Assembly: GCA_018831055.1 (NCBI GenBank)
Contig: JAHJRE010000150.1
Location: 1-34,320 of the forward strand
Origin: Bacteroidota bacterium
GTDB lineage: Bacteria > Bacteroidota > Bacteroidia > Bacteroidales > B18-G4
Direction: 5' to 3'
Length of the DNA stretch: 34,320 bases
Part shown: in pieces, positions 1 through 7,822 of the stretch
Position numbering within the stretch: the stretch's first letter is position 1
Layout: each line of letters opens with the position of its first letter
Program-made: the position numbers and the translations under genes
Notes under the pieces: model-generated
What the model was told of the DNA's origin: nothing
The model's input: only the letters and a program-made list of their open reading frames with translations
Databases searched by the model: none

Positions 1-1023
1 CTATATTGTCCAACTCGTCATCCCAACATTTGTAAACTCATAGCGGTGCGAGACGCCACCATACTTCTGTAAGGCTTCAATGACGCGATAACGGGAATTG
101 TTCGGGCAATAAAAGATCATGAAGCCTCCTCCTCCTGCCCCGGAAATTTTTCCACCCAACGCTCCGTTATCCATGGCGGTTTTGTATATCTCATCAATCC
201 AGTCGTTTGAAATATCAGGAGCCATCCGCTTTTTGTGCTGCCATCCGAAATCCAGGATCTCTCCCATCTTATCCAGTTCTCCCTTAAGAATGGCTTCCTT
301 CATCATGATGGATTGTTCTTTCAGTTTATGTGTGGCCTCTATCGACGATTTGTCGTTGCTGAGGATATTTTGTGCTTGCTGCTCAATGATCCTGGAAGAC
401 AGCCTGCTCGTTTGTGTATTATAAAGAATAAGATTATGGGCAAGTTCGTTAAGGTATTGGTTGCGAATACGCAATGGATTCACGATGACCTTGTCACCGT
501 TATAAAACTCCATGAAGTTCACACCCCCGAATGTAGCAGCATACTGGTCCTGCTTGCCACCGGCCATCTGTAAGTCTATCCTTTCCACTTCATACGCTAC
601 CCTTGCAAGGTCATATTCTCCCAAAGGAAGGTTAAGCCATTCCGCGAATGCTCCCAAAACGGTAACCACCAATGTGGATGAGGTTCCCAGTCCTGACCCC
701 GGAGGTGCATCAACATAGGTCGACAATTCAAAAGACAGCGGTCGACCGGTGAACTGCCGGACGATACGGTTGTAAATTCCTTTAAGTAGGTTCAGATCAC
801 CGCTCAATGGCAGCTCTTCCATGATGTCAAACTCGTACATTAATCCTTTGTCCATAGATCGCAGGATGATCTTGCCATCGGTTCGGGGAACTATGCTGGC
901 ATAAGCATACATGCTTATGGTGGCGTTCAGGATGGCCCCCCCATAAATGTCAGAATAAGGAGGAACATCTGTACCTCCCCCGGCCAGGCCGATTCTTAGT
1001 GGTGCTTTGCTCCTGACAATCAT
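1..1023 (-). CDS. hddA: D-glycero-D-manno-heptose 7-phosphate kinase (GHMP kinase family)
   Basis: A 340-residue GHMP-family sugar kinase, complete: its TAG stop occupies the first three bases of the window. The N-terminal motif PLRIGLAGGGTD (residues 8-19), the phosphate-binding glycine/serine loop PPGSGLGTSST (107-117) and the C-terminal GGKISGAGGGGFM (290-302) are the three GHMP motifs in the expected order. The opening and the GGGTD signature are typical of HddA-like kinases, which phosphorylate heptose 7-phosphate at C1 on the way to GDP-heptose for LPS or S-layer glycans. It is the last visible gene of a minus-strand operon, 11 nt after a GT4 glycosyltransferase, which fits a role in surface glycan synthesis. 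Related GHMP kinases act on fucose or other sugars, so the exact substrate is inferred. Confidence 0.85.
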   Translation of the reverse strand: MIVRSKAPLRIGLAGGGTDVPPYSDIYGGAILNATISMYAYASIVPRTDGKIILRSMDKGLMYEFDIMEELPLSGDLNLLKGIYNRIVRQFTGRPLSFELSTYVDAPPGSGLGTSSTLVVTVLGAFAEWLNLPLGEYDLARVAYEVERIDLQMAGGKQDQYAATFGGVNFMEFYNGDKVIVNPLRIRNQYLNELAHNLILYNTQTSRLSSRIIEQQAQNILSNDKSSIEATHKLKEQSIMMKEAILKGELDKMGEILDFGWQHKKRMAPDISNDWIDEIYKTAMDNGALGGKISGAGGGGFMIFYCPNNSRYRVIEALQKYGGVSHRYEFTNVGMTSWTI

Positions 1024-1034
1024 ATAAATGGGTA

Positions 1035-2183
1035 TTAAGGAACTTGCTGAATTAACGAATCAACTGCCCTGATCATATTCTCCCAGGAAAACTTTTTCTT
1101 TTCCTCGTGAAGGTTGGCCACATATTCCGCTTCCCTCTTATTCCCGAAATAATCCAGGATGGAAGCAGCGATCTCCCTGTCATCCACTGAGGTAACATAT
1201 CCTGCGGTTCCATGAGAGACCATTTCCGGTAAAGCTCCCACATTGGTAACCACCATAGGTTTTTCAAAATGATAGGCAACCTGTGTAACCCCACTTTGAG
1301 TAGCGTGTTTATATGGCTGAACAACAAGATCACTGGCACAAAAATAATCCGCTACCCCTGAATTGGGTATGAATTCGTTTTTCATGATTACCTTGTCCTC
1401 GAGTCCTAGTTCCGAAACCATCCGGTAATACGGGGCGGGATCGCTGTAAAATTCGCCGGCAACCAATAATTTCAACGGAAACTTCCTCATTCTTTCATCG
1501 GCGAACGCCCGGATCAATATATCCAGCCCTTTGTAATCACGTATAAAACCAAAAAACAGAATATAGCGAAACGCCGGATCCAATCCCAGTTTGTTTATGG
1601 CCGTTGCCTTCTCCACCGGATCACCGAAATTATCATACAATGGATGCGGGCATAATTCCCTGGGTTTGTCCTTGTTGAACAGCGACAGATCACGAAGAAC
1701 GGATGCCGACATGGCAATATAACCATGCATCTGTTTCAGAAAATACCGTGTTAGCATTTTATCCCCAGGTCTTTTTTCATGCGGGATGACATTATCCGTT
1801 ATCGCGATGATACGGGTATATTCATTCCTCCGGATTTTCTTCGCAATGGTACCCAGGCATGGCGCCATAAAAGGTAACCAGTAACGCATTATTACCACAT
1901 CTGGTCCTAAAGCCCTGATTTCCTCACCCATGCGAAACCAGTTAAAAGGATTGACCGAGTTAACTTTGGTAAGAATAACCAGATCTTGGGGTGCTTCTTC
2001 GTCGGAATACTGTGTTTTTCCCGGGAAAAGAAAGCCCGGGTATTGAAGCTTAAAGTTATAAATAAGGACATGATCTCCATGGTCGAGGAAGGCTTTGGCC
2101 AGCCTTTCATTGAAGGTAGCGATGCCACCTCCTCTCAAGGGGTAGGCTGATCCGACAATAATGATCCTTCTTGGTTTAGGCAT
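1035..2183 (-). CDS. Glycosyltransferase family 4 (GT-B fold)
   Basis: A 382-residue protein with the layout of a GT4 retaining glycosyltransferase. The N-terminal Rossmann half opens with IIIVGSAYPLRGGGIATFNERLA (the glycine-rich acceptor-side loop). The C-terminal half has FFGFIRDYKGLDILIRAF, the usual start of the nucleotide-sugar domain, and a late VVTNVGALPEMV segment holding the glutamate region that contacts the donor. No signal peptide or membrane helix is seen, so it should act on the cytoplasmic face. It sits 16 nt after the GT2 gene and 11 nt before the heptose kinase, so all are probably co-transcribed. Donor and acceptor cannot be told from the sequence. Confidence 0.85.
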   Translation of the reverse strand: MPKPRRIIIVGSAYPLRGGGIATFNERLAKAFLDHGDHVLIYNFKLQYPGFLFPGKTQYSDEEAPQDLVILTKVNSVNPFNWFRMGEEIRALGPDVVIMRYWLPFMAPCLGTIAKKIRRNEYTRIIAITDNVIPHEKRPGDKMLTRYFLKQMHGYIAMSASVLRDLSLFNKDKPRELCPHPLYDNFGDPVEKATAINKLGLDPAFRYILFFGFIRDYKGLDILIRAFADERMRKFPLKLLVAGEFYSDPAPYYRMVSELGLEDKVIMKNEFIPNSGVADYFCASDLVVQPYKHATQSGVTQVAYHFEKPMVVTNVGALPEMVSHGTAGYVTSVDDREIAASILDYFGNKREAEYVANLHEEKKKFSWENMIRAVDSLIQQVP

Positions 2184-2199
2184 GTGAGGATCTCCTGGA

Positions 2200-3162
2200 T
2201 TAATCGGCTTCTATCTGTCCAAAGCCTGTCGTTTTTTCAATTGTGTAATGATTCCTGTCGGGGGAACTGCGTGAAATCATTTCAGCCAGGAAACCGGCAA
2301 GAAAAAGTTGAACGCCGATCACCATGGCCAGGAGGGCAAGATAAAATAACGGTTGTTCGGTAATCCCCCGATGAGCTCCCCATTTAAATATCTTTTCCAG
2401 GATGATATAGAGAGAAATCATTCCTCCACCCAGAAAAAACAAGGTCCCAATTGTGCCGAAGAAGTGCATGGGGCGTTTACCGAAGCGGCTGACAAAAGAT
2501 ATCGACATCAGATCAAGAAATCCGTTGATAAACCGTTCAAACCCAAATTTCGTAACTCCGTATTTTCTTTCCTGGTGTTGTACTACCTTTTCCCCTATCT
2601 TTTTAAAACCCGCCCATTTGGCAATCACCGGTATATAGCGGTGCATTTCGCCATATACTTCAATGCTTTTCACAACATTGCTACGGTATGCCTTTAATCC
2701 GCAATTAAAGTCGTGCAGGCGGATTCCGGAAACCATCCGGGTTGTGCCGTTAAAAAACCTGGAAGGCAGGGTTTTGCTGATAGGATCGTGCCTTTTCTTC
2801 TTCCATCCCGATACCAGGTCAAACCCATCTTTTGTGATCATGTTATACAAAGCGGGAATCTCATCGGGACTGTCCTGAAGATCGGCATCCATGGTAATGA
2901 CCACATCGCCGGAAGCCTGATGGAATCCGGTGTTCAGAGCGGCTGATTTGCCGTAGTTTCTTCTGAACTTAACACCACGAATGCGGCTATCGGTTGCTGA
3001 TAGTTTTTCCACTTCCCCCCAGGTCCCGTCACTGCTACCGTCATCAACCACAATGATTTCCCAGGAAAAACCCTGCGACTGCATCACCCTGGTGATCCAG
3101 CCGCAGAGCTCGGGTATGGACTCTTCCTCGTTGTAAGCAGGTATGATTACGCTGATGTCCAT
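2200..3162 (-). CDS. Membrane-anchored glycosyltransferase family 2 (DPM1/GtrB/ArnC-like)
   Basis: A 320-residue GT2 enzyme. The GT-A domain starts with VIIPAYNEEESIPEL, has the nucleotide-binding VVDDGSSDGT (about 38-47) and the metal-binding DADLQD (92-97). Two hydrophobic helices follow at about 232-256 and 268-295, the pattern of polyprenyl-phosphate sugar transferases such as GtrB, ArnC and DPM synthase, which load a sugar onto undecaprenyl phosphate at the inner membrane. It lies 11 nt downstream of the DUF4199 gene, a pairing I recall as common in this phylum, and 16 nt upstream of a GT4 gene. The sugar transferred is unknown. Confidence 0.88.
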   Translation of the reverse strand: MDISVIIPAYNEEESIPELCGWITRVMQSQGFSWEIIVVDDGSSDGTWGEVEKLSATDSRIRGVKFRRNYGKSAALNTGFHQASGDVVITMDADLQDSPDEIPALYNMITKDGFDLVSGWKKKRHDPISKTLPSRFFNGTTRMVSGIRLHDFNCGLKAYRSNVVKSIEVYGEMHRYIPVIAKWAGFKKIGEKVVQHQERKYGVTKFGFERFINGFLDLMSISFVSRFGKRPMHFFGTIGTLFFLGGGMISLYIILEKIFKWGAHRGITEQPLFYLALLAMVIGVQLFLAGFLAEMISRSSPDRNHYTIEKTTGFGQIEAD

Positions 3163-3173
3163 TCAGTCCTTTC

Positions 3174-3710
3174 TTAAGCTGCAGTTTCTGCAGGAGTTTC
3201 CTTTTTTACCATGAAAAGTGATACAATCAGAGACAGGAGAAGACCGACAATAGCATTTACAACTAATCCCCAAATTGTCATCCACAAAGGACTTGTAAAT
3301 TTCTTTGTCATTGCAAGAGCTGTTTCCAAGTCGGCATCAGTAAGGTTGGGATTGGTTTCCATCATCTGTTCTTCGGCCATTAACAAAATTTCCTCAACAA
3401 TACCGGGGTTGATCACGGTAAAGTAAATGTAATTGTAAATAGCCAGGATAATGAATGCATAAAGCGAAATCAGGAAGCCCAAACCAAAAGCTTTACCATA
3501 GGTCAGGAACCCGGTTTTATCCCGGTAAGCTTTCATTCCCAGGAACATGCCTGCAATTATGAAAACATAGGAAACATATCCCCATGTACGCATGTCTTTG
3601 ATCCCTACATCCAGAATAAAAAGGATCAGACTGAAAATAATGAGAATAACGCCAAAAATAAGCCCGTAATTCAGAGCGATTTTGCCCGATGAAACTTGTT
3701 GTTTTTCCAT
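3174..3710 (-). CDS. DUF4199 family membrane protein
   Basis: A 178-residue protein with four predicted membrane helices: two close together near the N-terminus (GLIFGVILIIFSLILFIL and the following VSYVFIIAGMFLGM), one around AFGLGFLISLYAFIILAIY, and one near the C-terminus (WGLVVNAIVGLLLSLIVSLF). An acidic loop separates the last two. This matches the DUF4199 family of Bacteroidota; no biochemical role is established to my knowledge. The open frame runs 80 codons further upstream, but that part lies across the SRP RNA gene on the other strand, so the ATG at 3710 is chosen; it gives a normal N-terminus and leaves a -7 promoter element about 27 nt upstream. It heads the GT2-GT4-kinase operon. 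Confidence 0.8.
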   Translation of the reverse strand: MEKQQVSSGKIALNYGLIFGVILIIFSLILFILDVGIKDMRTWGYVSYVFIIAGMFLGMKAYRDKTGFLTYGKAFGLGFLISLYAFIILAIYNYIYFTVINPGIVEEILLMAEEQMMETNPNLTDADLETALAMTKKFTSPLWMTIWGLVVNAIVGLLLSLIVSLFMVKKETPAETAA

Positions 3711-3736
3711 GAATATTCTTTTAATGGGTTTATATG

Positions 3737-3744
3737 CAAACATA
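3737..3744 (-). promoter_or_regulatory. Candidate -7 promoter element for the DUF4199-glycosyltransferase operon
   Basis: On the minus strand this reads TATGTTTG, a perfect match to the Bacteroidota -7 consensus TAnnTTTG, about 27 nt upstream of the ATG at 3710. No clear TTTG -33 element is seen at the right distance. It is back to back with the ffs promoter on the plus strand. Confidence 0.45.
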
Positions 3745-3769
3745 GGAAAAAAATTAATAGGAATCAGTG

Positions 3770-3800
3770 TTTGCCCGTTTGTTGAAAAAATGTATCTTTG
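3770..3800 (+). promoter_or_regulatory. Promoter of the SRP RNA gene (TTTG -33, TATCTTTG -7)
   Basis: TTTG at 3770-3773 and TATCTTTG at 3793-3800 are separated by exactly 19 nt, matching the Bacteroidota primary sigma-factor consensus (TTTG, 19-21 nt, TAnnTTTG). The predicted RNA 5' end, GGGAAAG at 3805, begins four nt after the -7 box, where transcription would be expected to start. Confidence 0.85.
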
Positions 3801-3804
3801 CAGC

Positions 3805-3909
3805 GGGAAAGTCTTATACGACCAGCTCCCGCTGAACTCCCCCAGGGTCGGAAGGCAGCAAGGGTAAGCGGTTGTAGCGGTGCGATATAAGGTTCTTTCC
3901 CTTTTTTTT
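3805..3909 (+). ncRNA. ffs: Signal recognition particle RNA (4.5S type)
   Basis: A small bacterial SRP RNA of about 100 nt. It binds Ffh and takes part in co-translational targeting to the inner membrane. The conserved tip is visible at about 3839-3867: CCCCAGG, then a GGAA tetraloop closed by GUC/GGC, then GCAGCAAGGG. Outside it, the two ends pair: GGGAAAG (3805-3811) with CTTTCCC (3895-3901), and CTTATA (3813-3818) with TATAAG (3886-3891), with CG/CG just inside. This gives one long hairpin. A run of eight T follows. No Alu domain is present, as usual outside Firmicutes-like lineages. The long open frame on the minus strand across this region is a shadow. Confidence 0.93.
3895..3909 (+). 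terminator. Intrinsic terminator of ffs
   Basis: The 3' strand of the terminal SRP RNA helix (CTTTCCC) is followed directly by eight T residues (3902-3909), so the closing helix of the RNA probably doubles as the terminator stem. Confidence 0.7.
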
Positions 3910-3922
3910 AAAATGCCCCGAC

Positions 3923-4531
3923 ATGTTACTCCGCATACATCCCGAAACACCGAGTGAAAGACAGATCCAAATTGTGACGCAATGCCTCCGTGATGGCGGT
4001 GTGATCATTTGCCCTACAGACACTATTTATGCCCTAGCCTGTGATATATATCAGACGAAAGCTGTGGAAAACATTGCCCGCATCAAGGGAATAAAAAAGG
4101 AAAAAGCCAACTTTTCCTTTATTTGCCATGATCTCAGCCACCTGTCCGATTTTACCCGGCCTCTCGACAATCCCGTATTCAAGCTGATGAAAAGCTATCT
4201 TCCCGGACCCTATACTTTCATCCTGAATGCCAACAACAACGTACCTAAGATCTTTCAAAGCAAAAAGAAAACCGTGGGCATCCGTGTGCCCTCCAATAAT
4301 ATTCCCCTTGAAATCGTCCGGGAACTTGGAAATCCCATCATGTCCACATCTATACATGATGAAGACGACCTGATAGAATATACTACCGATCCCGAGCTGA
4401 TCTATGAAAAATATAAAGACCTTGTCGATATTGTGATCGATGGCGGATATGGCGATAATGTACCGTCAACTATTATTGACTGCACAGAGGGTATTCCCGA
4501 AGTGATCCGCGAAGGTAAAGGACCTGTGTAA
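3923..4531 (+). CDS. Sua5/YciO/YrdC family protein (L-threonylcarbamoyladenylate synthase-like, YciO type)
   Basis: A 202-residue single-domain member of the family that makes threonylcarbamoyl-AMP for the t6A modification of tRNA at A37. The family signatures are the early GGVIICPTDTIYALACD, the central PGPYTFIL, the IRVPSNNIP strand and PIMSTSIHDEDD near the end of the fold. The opening IHPETPSERQ and the segment around KANFSFICHDLSHLSDF resemble the YciO branch as I remember it more than canonical TsaC, which keeps a KxR...SxN signature. YciO proteins may not be the main t6A enzyme. The C-terminal domain of long Sua5 is absent. The start codon lies 14 nt after the ffs T-run, leaving no room for its own promoter. 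It converges with the TonB receptor gene, 3 nt apart. Confidence 0.85.
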   Translation: MLLRIHPETPSERQIQIVTQCLRDGGVIICPTDTIYALACDIYQTKAVENIARIKGIKKEKANFSFICHDLSHLSDFTRPLDNPVFKLMKSYLPGPYTFILNANNNVPKIFQSKKKTVGIRVPSNNIPLEIVRELGNPIMSTSIHDEDDLIEYTTDPELIYEKYKDLVDIVIDGGYGDNVPSTIIDCTEGIPEVIREGKGPV

Positions 4532-4534
4532 ATC

Positions 4535-6880
4535 TTAAAACTCTATCTTATAACTGAAATTGGGGATCACAAGGCTATCCTCCCTCTTTTCTATCTTTCC
4601 CCCCTTGGTCTCATCGTAATGGTAACCATCGTACTCCGATTCACCTAATGCGTTCAACATGGAAAAGGTCCATACGGAAGCATGCTTTTTCCGGTTTAAT
4701 CTGTATGAAACATTGAAATTGAGCACCTGAGCATGGGGCTCCTGCTCTTCAAACGCCCTTGTATCATCATAAATAATGCGCCCTGCATCCATTGATACAT
4801 CATATAATAAGGGGTCGTACCTCTCCCCTCCCATCAATGTGAATTTGGCATTAACTCCCAGGACATTGTTTTTCATTTTGCCCATCATCCATTCTTTCCC
4901 TCCAAGAAAATTGATTACATAGTTTCGATTATACCTTGAACTACGCCAAATCCCATCTCCACCACAATATCTTGAATCAAATAAAGTGGCTGTGATAAGG
5001 TAATAATACCCTTTCGAAAGAAATCTCTCCAGTGTCAGGTCTATCCCGAAATTGATCCCCTTGCCTTCGTTCAGCAATGTATCGGTAATGATCCACTCCT
5101 TCTCCAGGTTCTGCACCGACCATGATGAGCCCAGTTTCACAGGAATATCATATAAATACTGATAAAATGGTTCTACTTTAAACCGGGTATTTTCATTGAT
5201 TGAAAAATCATAGGATAAAACGAAATGATGTGCCCTTGAAAAATCAAGATCCTCGTTAGGTCTGAGTATCAGTCCTTCCCGGGGTATTTCAGTAAGGTAA
5301 AATGTTATCATCTCAAGCTGACTGTGCATACCGTATGCTAAACCTACAGAATGCCGCGGATGGAACCTCCATAGTATACCCGCCCTTGGTTCAATGCTGT
5401 AGTGACCATTTAATGCAAAATATTGCCCGGAAAGGCCAAGATTAATTGTTAATTTCTCTGACGGCCTGATCATTGATTGGGAATAAGCCTGAAAAAGATA
5501 GCTATGCCCGCGGTCATCGGCTACTTTTATCAGAGGATCCTTATAGGTTTCAGCATGAAGGACTGTTGCATCATAATGCAACCTGTTCAGCTTAATGCCG
5601 CTTTTATTTGTGTGCCCTGCAGAAAATTTATGGTTCAGGGATGTGGAAAGGGTATAATTCCAGGTGTTAACATTCACATCCTCTTTGGTAACAAAATCAA
5701 GGCATGAATCAAGTCTTTGCTGGGTCCATTTCATTCCGTTTCCACTGACGGCCAGGGAGGTCTCCAGGAAGGAGTTTTTACCAGCTATCAGCTTATGAGT
5801 AATCCCACCAACACCCATAAAAAGATTGGCCCTGAGTTTTTCCCGGTCATCATCGGATTTCCATTCCTCAGGATCTGTCTGGGCATCGCGCCCCTGATAG
5901 TCCAGGGCACCCAAACCCCAGGCAGAAAAGGTGCCGGCACGGGAGGTGGGAAAATTAATTTTAAACGAAATATCCTGATATTCAATTATCCCGGCTTGAG
6001 GAGGAAGAATGGGAGCAATGAGGGCAAACGTTGAATACCGGTAATTAAAGAGGTAGGTTGCGGCTTTGCCTTTACGGAAGGGCCCCTCGGAAGCAAAATC
6101 AAGACCCGTTAATCCGGCCTGTGCTGTGTACTCCCTTTTGTCTCTGTTGCCCGTCCTCATTTCCAGGTCAAAAACCCCCGATAATGCATTCCCGTATTCA
6201 GCAGGAAAGGCACCGGTGATAAAATCGGATCCGGATAATACCTGACTGCTAAGTGCAGTGATCCCTCCGGCCCCGAAAGCAATATAATTGGCAAAATGAG
6301 TAGGGTTGGCAATCTGTATGCCTTCCATCTGCCAAAGCAAACCCTTGGGTGCATTCCCTCTGATCACAATCCCGTTGTTCCCCAGATTCTGAGCCACACC
6401 CGCAAAAGACGATGCCAGACGGGATGGGTCATCAAAGCCTCCGGCATATCGGGATGATTCTTCCACCGTCAACTGCCGGGCGCTAAGCAATGCCATCTCG
6501 TTGACAGGCTTGTCTTTCGATGTCCGGGCACGGATCACAACCTCCCCGAGTTTGACCGACATTTCCTGCAATCCTACCTCCAGCATCACCTCCTTACCCG
6601 TACTGACCATAACTTCATTCAGGATCACGGGTTCATAACCGATATAGCTTACACGAAAATCACAACGCCCCACCGGTACTCCCTCAATCCTGAAACTTCC
6701 GTCGTCTCCGGTGATGGCTCCAAGTACAGGCTCCGATCCTATTACCATTATATTGGCCCCAAACAATGGGATTCTGGTTTCCCTGTCAAAAATCTGTCCT
6801 TTAACAACCTGTGTCAATTCCTGGGTATTTGCCTGAAAAGTAAACATCACCAGTAACATTATGCATATTTTAGTCTTCAT
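4535..6880 (-). CDS. TonB-dependent outer-membrane receptor with carboxypeptidase-regulatory-like N-terminus
   Basis: A 781-residue outer-membrane transporter. A signal peptide (MKTKICIMLLVMFTFQANTQ) is followed by a CarboxypepD_reg-like beta-sandwich (about 25-105: VKGQIFDRETRIPLFGANI, GSFRIEGVPVG), a plug domain (about 120-230: NNGIVIRGNAP, GAFPAEYGNALSGVFDLEMRTGN) and a C-terminal beta-barrel ending in a terminal phenylalanine. It is shorter than SusC proteins and no SusD partner is next to it, so a glycan substrate is not implied; siderophores, vitamins or peptides are equally possible. The frame extends 17 codons upstream, but the ATG at 6880 places the signal peptide correctly. It stands alone: convergent with the YciO-like gene and divergent from the LuxR regulator. 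Confidence 0.9.
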   Translation of the reverse strand: MKTKICIMLLVMFTFQANTQELTQVVKGQIFDRETRIPLFGANIMVIGSEPVLGAITGDDGSFRIEGVPVGRCDFRVSYIGYEPVILNEVMVSTGKEVMLEVGLQEMSVKLGEVVIRARTSKDKPVNEMALLSARQLTVEESSRYAGGFDDPSRLASSFAGVAQNLGNNGIVIRGNAPKGLLWQMEGIQIANPTHFANYIAFGAGGITALSSQVLSGSDFITGAFPAEYGNALSGVFDLEMRTGNRDKREYTAQAGLTGLDFASEGPFRKGKAATYLFNYRYSTFALIAPILPPQAGIIEYQDISFKINFPTSRAGTFSAWGLGALDYQGRDAQTDPEEWKSDDDREKLRANLFMGVGGITHKLIAGKNSFLETSLAVSGNGMKWTQQRLDSCLDFVTKEDVNVNTWNYTLSTSLNHKFSAGHTNKSGIKLNRLHYDATVLHAETYKDPLIKVADDRGHSYLFQAYSQSMIRPSEKLTINLGLSGQYFALNGHYSIEPRAGILWRFHPRHSVGLAYGMHSQLEMITFYLTEIPREGLILRPNEDLDFSRAHHFVLSYDFSINENTRFKVEPFYQYLYDIPVKLGSSWSVQNLEKEWIITDTLLNEGKGINFGIDLTLERFLSKGYYYLITATLFDSRYCGGDGIWRSSRYNRNYVINFLGGKEWMMGKMKNNVLGVNAKFTLMGGERYDPLLYDVSMDAGRIIYDDTRAFEEQEPHAQVLNFNVSYRLNRKKHASVWTFSMLNALGESEYDGYHYDETKGGKIEKREDSLVIPNFSYKIEF

Positions 6881-6955
6881 GGAAATAAATGATTTGTACC
6901 TTCGTTTAACCCAAGTCATGCGTAAGAGCAAAAAAGCCTTACATTTTTTGGGTTA

Positions 6956-6963
6956 TATTTTTG
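6956..6963 (+). promoter_or_regulatory. Candidate -7 promoter element for the LuxR-MutS-HD operon
   Basis: TATTTTTG matches TAnnTTTG, 55 nt upstream of the ATG at 7019. No -33 TTTG stands at the expected 19-21 nt, so support is weak. Confidence 0.3.
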
Positions 6964-7018
6964 ACTGCAAAGTTTTGATAATCCCTTGCACTGATCAATA
7001 CTGAAAAATCATTATTTC

Positions 7019-7822
7019 ATGGGAGAAGACCTTTATAAACTATTCCAGGAATACGAGGAAGTATTGTTTTCCCAGGAATTCGATCCCCAACTGCTGGATT
7101 ACTCCATCCTGGAAAGCCATATAAAGCAACTTGAGCGAATAAATGTAATGCGGAACAGCTCCATCTCTATCTTCGATCTTTACCGTAAGACACATGTCTA
7201 TATTTCTTCCCGCTATGAATCCATCCTGGGATATGAACATGACGAATTTGAAAGAGACGATGCCATGCACCTTATGGAAAGGATACACCCTGAAGACCTG
7301 AAAGATTTAACCCGCAACGGAATTGGATTTTTCCGTATCGGGATATCCTGGCCCCGTGAAAGCCGTCATAAACTAAAGGAATATAAATATGTATCCGATT
7401 ACCGCCTGATGAAAAAGAACGGGCAATACGCCAGGGTTATAGAACAGCATATAGTATTGGAATTGGATACTCTCGGTAATGTTTGGCTGGCTTTGGGTAT
7501 ACTGGATTTGTCACCCGACCAGGATATTATCACTCCCTGTCGTTCAAGGCTTATCAATTCATCTACCGGCGAACTCTTCGAATTACCCCAAATACCCGGC
7601 AAAGATGAACCCCATGGACTCAGCCGGCGCGAGCAGGAAATTTTGGGGTTAATTGCAAAAGGACTTGTAAGCAAGGAAATCGCAGATCAGTTATTCATCA
7701 GCGTGAATACGGTAAATACACACAGGCAAAACATAATCGAAAAATTGGGCGTTAAAAATTCTGCTGAAGCCGTTAATTATGCTTCACGTATAGGTATCTT
7801 GCAACAAATTTCGAAGATATGA
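7019..7822 (+). CDS. PAS-like sensor with C-terminal LuxR/GerE DNA-binding domain
   Basis: A 267-residue transcription regulator. Residues about 48-165 look like a PAS_3-type fold (ISSRYESILGYEHDEF, the RIHPEDL turn, then YRLMKKNGQYARV). Residues 200-260 are a LuxR-type helix-turn-helix: LSRREQEILGLIAKGLVSKEIADQLFISVNTV, with the conserved RExE, glycine, KEIA and TV positions. There is no receiver domain with a phosphorylatable Asp, so the signal is probably sensed by the PAS fold. The stop overlaps the next start in ATGA, so it is translationally coupled to the MutS-like gene. Its targets are unknown; autoregulation of the operon is possible. Confidence 0.85.
   Translation: MGEDLYKLFQEYEEVLFSQEFDPQLLDYSILESHIKQLERINVMRNSSISIFDLYRKTHVYISSRYESILGYEHDEFERDDAMHLMERIHPEDLKDLTRNGIGFFRIGISWPRESRHKLKEYKYVSDYRLMKKNGQYARVIEQHIVLELDTLGNVWLALGILDLSPDQDIITPCRSRLINSSTGELFELPQIPGKDEPHGLSRREQEILGLIAKGLVSKEIADQLFISVNTVNTHRQNIIEKLGVKNSAEAVNYASRIGILQQISKI

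Noticed and set aside
3711-4023. Long minus-strand frames extending the DUF4199 protein by 80 codons or standing alone opposite ffs
   Set aside because: They cross the SRP RNA gene and its promoter on the plus strand and have no recognisable domain.
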